DNA of 64,000 nt from Entoloma clypeatum. Lineage: Eukaryota; Basidiomycota; Agaricomycetes; Agaricales; Entolomataceae. The translations under genes were made by a program, and so were the position numbers. The stretch lies in assembly GCA_963565915.1 (NCBI GenBank), contig OY751493.1:1984001-2048000 (forward strand), read 5' to 3'. Shown piece after piece: positions 58,593-64,000 of the stretch. Below the pieces are notes generated by a model. The model saw nothing but the letters and a program-made list of their open reading frames with translations. It was not told the origin of the DNA and made no database searches. Every line of letters starts with the position of its first letter. Within the stretch, counting starts at the first letter, position 1.

Positions 58593-58921
58593 ATGAATGC
58601 CCTCTCCCGTCGCGAGGAAGAGACTCTTTTGAAGGCCACGAAGGCGCGAGCCCTCCGAGAGTGCGACGCCTTTGTCAAAGGTGGAGCTTGCCTCCTCTCC
58701 TCGTATACATTCTGACATCATCCTTAGAGTTTGCAGAATGTGCCACCGGGAGAACAGTCTCAGTCGCCTGGGCATGTAGAGACCATCTCAAGAGGGTCCA
58801 AAATTGTATGATTCAATAGTAAGCTCTACGCTCTTGCATCTTCGTCTTATGCATCCGCATATCCAGTACCGGTTCAGAGCCAATGGAAGCGGTTCGTGCT
58901 GAATATCTTCGGTTACGCTAG
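58593..58921 (+). CDS. CMC1: CMC1, twin CX9C mitochondrial COX assembly protein
   Basis: Three exons, 58593-58680, 58728-58818, 58867-58921, 77 aa. MNALSRREEETLLKATKARA then LRECDAFVKEFAECATGRTV, SVAWACRDHLKRVQNCMIQY, TGSEPMEAVRAEYLRLR. Two CX9C motifs (CDAFVKEFAEC and CRDHLKRVQNC) define the family. Intermembrane-space protein, oxidised by Mia40, needed for cytochrome c oxidase assembly with Cox17/Cox19. All three junctions keep the frame. Its start is 112 bp from that of lipoyl synthase, on the opposite strand. Confidence 0.93.
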
Positions 58922-59102
58922 CAACAAGTAGAAACCATGAAACAATAACATTCTCAAATAACGGACTCTGACTTTTCGAGTTGCCGTCAACCTAGGGAAG
59001 CATGGTTTTATCTCATCCTTGTCCCTGCACGTCCTTCAGCCTCCTCAAAACAAGAGTACCGGAGGAACGTCAATCCTGAAATAAAATATACTTGAATTAT
59101 AC

Positions 59103-59349
59103 CTATCTTCTCAACAGCCCAGGTTTAGTCTCGGGATATACAGTTTGTGGCTCGTCCTGATTGACACGGACTCTGAGAGTCCTGTCTAAGTAGTGTTCAG
59201 CCGAGGCCCTGTGGAGGGTGGGTACAGTGGTCAATTAACCACCGATCAAGTTGGGCATATAATGCGAGCGCGTTGCAACGTGCCATTCATTATGACTGGA
59301 GTTTGGGACAAGTCGAATTCTGTACATATACTTGCCTGATGTGCATCAT
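59103..59349 (-). CDS. Possible 49-residue protein in three exons
   Basis: Exons 59349-59336, 59295-59243 and 59185-59103 give 50 codons in one frame, reading MMHISHNEWHVATRSHYMPN, LIDRTLRVRVNQDEPQTVYP, ETKPGLLRR, stop. The second intron is a normal 57 nt with GT-AG; the first would be a 40-nt GC-AG (GCAAGT) intron, a little short. No family recognised. The second and third exons fit each other better than chance would suggest; exon 1 is the weak part, since another upstream frame (MRHLLSTSRICQ...) is open too. It could be a small mitochondrial protein, or nothing. Confidence 0.35.
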
Positions 59350-59459
59350 GGTCCCTACGATTCAGGCAGATGGCGGTAGGTGTGAACTTGAAACTGGTGA
59401 TTTGACAGATACGAGAGGTTGACAGAAGGTGACGCATTACCGCCATAGATGGAAGACGT

Positions 59460-60529
59460 TTATTGCTTGGAAGTGACTGCTCGCCATTGGGATTGCATAC
59501 CCATCAAGGAGGAGACGACGCTACGGAACAAACGTTGGACAGCAAGAAAGACATGGGAATGACATACGGACCCGAAAATGCCCAGCATACCCTCGTTGAG
59601 CGAGGTGATTTCCAGGGCTGTTGCTGGCAGCCAGACATCCAATAGATCGACGACCAACTGCCTGCGAGCCGCCCGGCGAGCACTGCTCAAGTCTCATTAC
59701 GGTGTCCAGCCAACTTGATCGTAATTGGATACTGACACTTCGTTGGTACTCAACTTGACTTCATGCTGAGCCTCTTGGGCAACATCTTTCTCGGCCCATG
59801 ACCTTGAAGCCTGCAACTTCTTCGCCTCATTGGTAAGTCGTGCGCTCTAATATGGTCACAACCTGGTCAGAAACATTATACTGCCTTCACTCACTTTGGC
59901 CATACCATGGGCAATACTGAATAGGATTCCAGCAAGCCAAAAACGATTAGATATTTTGGCAACCTTCTTCGCGGTTTGCGGGTTCAAACTGATGAATTTG
60001 ACGGTATTTGCCTAAGTTCTTCCACTCTAAGTTCAGTCGAAACATAGGGATTTTTGAGATGCCCACCCAAACGAATGCATCGTGTGTCAGATATCCGAAA
60101 TATGCTATTTGTCTGCTAATGGCTGTGGCTTGTTCGATGGCTGGTCCGGGAGCAAAGCTCAGCCGCAGGGCGGCCTGGAGATGTTCTACTGGCTTCCCCA
60201 ATCGCAAGACTGATCCCTTTGAGAATAGGACACATGAAGTAGCTGATCAATGAACAACGCACGTTTCCTGGCGGTTCCGAGGTGCGATTTCAATGCGCTC
60301 CAACGCGCCGCATCGACGTTGTCTCCCTTGCTAATCAGATACCAAGCCAAGAACCGAGAAAGATATTGCACGGCGCGGTATGTCTACATGTATTCCTGTG
60401 AGCAGACACACAATTGAGAATGAATTTGAAGAGAAGCCTTGCCTTGTCTCGCCCTGTGGTCGTTGAACCAAACTTCAGGGCTTGAGAGATGAGCGGATGC
60501 AGAATGACTTGGGACGCTAAAGTGGCCAT
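59460..60529 (-). CDS. PEX11: PEX11 peroxisomal membrane elongation factor
   Basis: Joined exons: MATLASQVILHPLISQALKF GST..., TTGRDKAYRAVQYLSRFLAW, YLISKGDNVDAARWSALKSH then LGTARK, RLGKPVEHLQAALRLSFAPG, QIAYFGYLTHDAFVWVGISK, NPQTAKKVAKISNRFWLAGI, FSIAHGMAKSARLTNEAKKL, ARRAARRQLVVDLLDVWLPA and FGVVSSLMGMQSQWRAV. The DKxxRxxQYxSRFLAWY block and the paired C-terminal helices are typical. It tubulates peroxisomes before fission. ATG 60529 is preferred; an in-frame ATG at 60622 adds a segment with no PEX11 similarity. Confidence 0.9.
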
Positions 60530-60734
60530 TTCTTGTTGTGGAGACTTGACTGTATCAATATTATAGAAAGATGGCAGTTGCACGTGTTTCTCTTGAGAGA
60601 TTACCTCAGCCGATTCCTCCATAAAACCGCCATGCTACTTTACGTGTTGAACGGAGAAATTCGGGCGGAGAAAGCCGCTCGGAACCCCAGACGTTTGATC
60701 AACGAAACACCTTTCTCCGCCAGCTCTCTCTCCG
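60530..60734. promoter_or_regulatory. Divergent promoter PEX11 / fumarase with CACGTG
   Basis: 205 bp between start codons, CACGTG at 60581-60586; another CACGTG is in the first fumarase intron at 60801-60806. Confidence 0.45.
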
Positions 60735-62858
60735 ATGTCCATCTTTTTGAGAACATATACCACCGTAAGAATCAGCTGCCACCAGCAGGTCCTGAGTTCT
60801 CACGTGATTCTTTACAGACCTTTAGAACATACCAACAACGTCGCCTGTTTTCGTCTTCAAGGATGGTATGCAATATTAATTCTCAATGTGTTGTGATCAT
60901 TTTCATTTGTGACGAGATGCGACGTAGTCGAACCAAGAATACCGCATAGAGAAAGATACGTTTGGAGAGCTTAAAGTACCTGCAGACAAGTACTGGGGTG
61001 CTCAGACTCAGCGGTGTGATCTCCAATGTCCCTTGGATCACTTCCCGAGATTAATGCGCAAAGAAGGTCTCTACAGAACTTTGATATTGGTGGGCGAGCA
61101 GAGCGCCTTCCATCTCCACTCATCAAGTCTTTCGGAATCGTAAAGAAGGCTGCGTCGATCGTCAATGTCACATACGGTCTCGACCCGAAGGTCGGGGAAG
61201 CCATACAGCAAGCTGCAGATGAAGTTAGTACAAGGCTGGATCACAACAAGCTCTAAGCGACACTTGCGCAGGTTATTGATGGAAAGTTACTGGATCATTT
61301 TCCTTTGGTGGTGTTCCAAACCGGCAGTGGAACTCAGAGCAACATGAATGCAAATGAGGTAGAGTATCATGTGTTTGATATTGCCTTTGTCATTGACGGT
61401 CCACTCAGGTTATCTCAAATCGGGCCATCGAAATTCTCGGAGGCAGACTTGGTTCAAAGAACCCAGTCCATCCTAATGATCATGTCAACATGAGTCAGAG
61501 TAGCAATGATACGCAAGTCAATTATTCTCACTCCTATGTCAACTCACACCTCCACCCAGCTTCCCGACGGTAATGCATGTCGCCACTGTTATGGAGATTC
61601 ACAATTCTCTACTCCCGGCGCTCACGGAACTTCGGGATGCCCTGGATGTTAAAGCTCGGGCATTCGATCACATCATCAAAATTGGCCGCACACACTTGCA
61701 GGTACAAGAAATTCATCGGTATCTCGGATATGAGAGTCATGCTCAACATTCCACTCGATAGGATGCCACCCCCTTGACCTTAGGGCAAGAATTCAGTGGA
61801 TATGTGCAGCAGATTTCAAATAGCATCGAGCGAGTTCTACAGACTCTCCCGCGATTGAGTCACCTAGCTCAAGGTGGCACTGCGGTTGGCACGGTAAACT
61901 GACCTTCCTTCATGATGTCATTTATTCTTTTTGAATTTTGAATTGGATCTAGGGACTGAATACCCGCCAAGGATTTGACGTCCGTATAGCTGCCGAAATA
62001 TCCCGATTGACTGGACGGGAATTCGAGACAGCTCCCAACAAGGTGATTAAATCTCTGGTGATTCCTCCTTCGTCGTGTGGCTGAACAGCCCTTTTAGTTT
62101 GAGGCCCTAGCCTCCCACGATGCGATGGTGGAAGCTCATGGTTCTCTGAATGTTATCGCATGTGCCTTCATGAAGATTGCGAACGACATTCGCTTCCTTG
62201 GTTCTGGGCCACGCTGTGGGTTTGGTGAACTGAGCTTGCCCGAGAATGAGCCAGGGAGTAGTATCATGCCAGGAAAGGTTAACCCTACACAATGCGAGGC
62301 CATTACCATGGTAGCCGCGCAAGTCATAGGAAACCAAACGGCAGTCAGTGTTGCTGGGGCAAGCGGACAATTCGAGGTAAGTATTTCCAGGGAAAAAATT
62401 CATCACAACTTGTGACGATGATCAATAGTTGAACGTCTTCAAACCTGTCATTGCTCAGAACGTTCTGCGTAGCATTCGCTTACTATCTGATGGTACGTGG
62501 TGGGGCTCGGACGCGTATAGCGATGATATTCATGTTACCTATCAGGGGCACGTTCTCTGACGAAAAACTGCATTGTTGGCATCCAGGCTAATGAGAAACG
62601 AATCAATACCTTGTTAAACGAGTCGCTGATGTTGGCAACAATTCTGAACAGCCACCTTGGATATGACAGTGAGTGATGGCATCCCCGTCCAGGCAAAGCT
62701 ATTGAAGCGCATGGTGGATAGATGTCGCCAAATGTGCAAAGAAGGCACATAAGGAGGGAACGACGCTGAAAGAGGCGACAGTAGCCCTAGGGTTCTTGAC
62801 TCTGGAAGAGTTTGATGCAAAAGTTCGGCCAGAGCTTATGCTTCACCCTGATCCTTGA
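60735..62858 (+). CDS. FUM1: Fumarate hydratase, class II
   Basis: TCA-cycle enzyme, fumarate to malate. Exons 60735-60764 and 60818-60865 encode a mitochondrial presequence ([26 protein letters not shown]). Then [20 protein letters not shown] then [38 protein letters not shown] [52 protein letters not shown], and the family signature [15 protein letters not shown], then [14 protein letters not shown]. It ends [15 protein letters not shown]. Around ten introns. The last codon before the second intron is ATG (60863-60865), so a shorter, cytosolic protein could start there. Confidence 0.94.
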
Positions 62859-63094
62859 GATCGCTATCGTTAGTAGGGAATCTTAGTATCTAAACATCGA
62901 ACGTTGCGGCAGTGATGGCATGGAAGAGTTTGGATGAAGTTGAAAGCAGGTGGCAGTGTGTCCAAATCAGGGCAAGAGTGAACTGCGATGGAGAGTTTGA
63001 AACAGTGGACCCTTGGCAAACTACTTGCGCCAGCCTTCTCAACATCCCAACACGTTTCCCTCGCCGTCGTCCGTAACCCCCCCCTGGCCCTAGC

Positions 63095-64000
63095 ATGTCC
63101 TTGAGCCGGATACTCAATGACGATTTGCTGCCAGCTGTCTCTCAAATTCGTCCTGACTGCCCTCCTGCTCGCTCGCTGCTTCATGAAATGTCCCCAACTT
63201 CTTCCAATAGTCAGGTATCTCTGGTACCCCTCTATAACGACAATCCCGCAGCTGTCTCAGGCCATCACCATGGCACACTGACGGGTCGGTTAAATTCTTC
63301 TCACTACGAGCCACCGCCGTCTGATGTTTGCAGAAGATGACGGGCGTCCTTTGGTGCTGGACAGAGCCTCCGGGGTACAGTACCAGCAAATCGACCATGA
63401 ATTAATCCCGAGAAAGAGGCGTAAAGGGGAGAACAGCGATTTGGACTATCAAGGACCAGGCACACGCCGCGTAAGTAGATGTTCAAACGTCTCGAGCGTT
63501 TGCCGCAACTCATGTTCGCCCAGTCTACTCTGCGCAAGCAAGCTGCTAGGGGGAGACATACATCTTTACACTCGTTTAGAAGCATTTCCCCAGCCTCCGA
63601 AGCCACTGATCACCAAAAACCCCCAACGGAAGACGAACGTCGTCTCGCTTCCACCGATTTAGAGGACTGCGAGGAGATATGGATTGGCGAGCTCCACGAA
63701 TACATGTTGGAAACTCAGAGACGCCAGAATCAGGTTGCAGATTGGTTTGAGGCTACCATCATGGTAGGCAAGATCCAGGGCCGTTGCGCGCTTGATGACG
63801 ACCTCTGCTATAGGACCGTAACTCGTTGACAGCGCAACAGATGTCACACTATTATGCAAGCCGGATCGCCAGAATACCGCTAGCTTCTACCAAGGGGGGA
63901 CAACGTACCTTCCATGATGATTATCGTGATACCTCGCCCTTTCCGGACTATCTGTATGAAGAGACTCGCGGGCACCGACGCAGATCTCGCAATGGCGCTG
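63095..64000 (+). CDS. N-terminal part of a possible INO80-like nuclear protein
   Basis: Partial, runs off the window. MSLSRILNDDLLPAVSQIRP..., disordered. A 51-nt intron at about 63286 joins GTLT to EDDGRPLVLDRASGVQYQQI, then PRKRRKGENSDLDYQGPGTR R, an intron, QAARGRHTSLHSFRSISPAS and LEDCEEIWIGELHEYMLETQ then RRQNQVADWFEATIM, then MSHYYASRIARIP and on to the edge. The start and the LEDCEEIW...ETQRRQ helix remind me of the N-terminus of mushroom INO80 ATPases, but no catalytic domain lies inside the window, so this is a guess. Confidence 0.4.

Noticed and set aside
60632..60949. Long plus-strand frame as the fumarase N-terminus
   Set aside because: It does not run in frame into SNQEYRIEK; the two-exon presequence from 60735 does.
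1..64000. Search for CRISPR arrays, rRNA, secondary-metabolite core enzymes or a biosynthetic cluster
   Set aside because: No spaced repeats, no rRNA-like sequence and no synthase, P450 or terpene-type enzymes were seen; the gene content is housekeeping.

Overview
The window is nuclear DNA of a filamentous basidiomycete, most likely an Agaricomycete. Genes are dense and on both strands. Almost all are split by very short introns (mostly about 47-70 nt), intergenic gaps are small, and several families are typical of mushrooms: Zn2Cys6 factors with an ACxxCRxRKL core, a HapX-type bZIP, and an SLS-domain mitochondrial protein. About 35 genes can be supported. No rRNA, tRNA, CRISPR array or autonomous transposon was seen. 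Exon borders come from reading splice signals and protein continuity by eye, so borders given as exact are well supported in frame but not confirmed by RNA.

Layout. 1-9.6 kb: start of an M16 metalloprotease (-), an Ngl2/CCR4-like nuclease (+), a Dbl-family Rho GEF (-), an unknown membrane protein (+) and a Zn2Cys6 transcription factor (-). 9.6-17.7 kb: the sparsest part, holding a YjbQ/UPF0047 gene (-), a short inverted-repeat element (MITE-like), the polyadenylation factor YTH1/CPSF30 (-) and a second Zn2Cys6 factor (-) whose zinc cluster is built from tiny exons. 17.7-24.7 kb: a large single-pass membrane protein (-), a Rac GTPase (-) and a C2H2-like protein (-). 24.7-34 kb: SPB1 rRNA methyltransferase (+), an SLS1-like mitochondrial protein (-), eIF3b/PRT1 (+). 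33-42 kb: HapX-like bZIP (+), a mitochondrial PPR protein (-), an XRCC2-like RecA-fold protein (-), a coiled-coil protein (+), a small ankyrin protein (+). 42-52 kb: SLX9 (-), an SLC35F-type transporter (-), SRF1-like membrane protein (-), a NIP30/FAM192A protein (+), ESS2 (-), NudE (-), exosome CSL4 (-). 52-64 kb: pyruvate dehydrogenase E2 (+), KAE1 (+), a GT8 glycosyltransferase (-), ribosomal protein S28 (-), lipoyl synthase (-), CMC1 (+), a possible 49-residue gene (-), PEX11 (-), fumarase (+), and the start of a possible INO80-like protein (+).

This is mostly core eukaryotic housekeeping: ribosome biogenesis and translation (SPB1, SLX9, RPS28, eIF3b), RNA 3' processing and decay (YTH1, CSL4, Ngl2-like), splicing (ESS2), and mitochondrial metabolism (E2 and the lipoyl synthase whose product it carries, fumarase, CMC1, SLS1-like, PPR). 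Many neighbours are divergent pairs with start codons only 30 to about 200 bp apart, and several of these shared promoters hold CACGTG. I saw no clear novel multi-gene system. The most unusual features are the micro-exon architecture (5, 9-13, 16-23 nt exons), several GC-AG introns, the near-perfect inverted-repeat element, and genes that only appear after splicing (YjbQ, RPS28, CMC1, a possible 49-aa protein).
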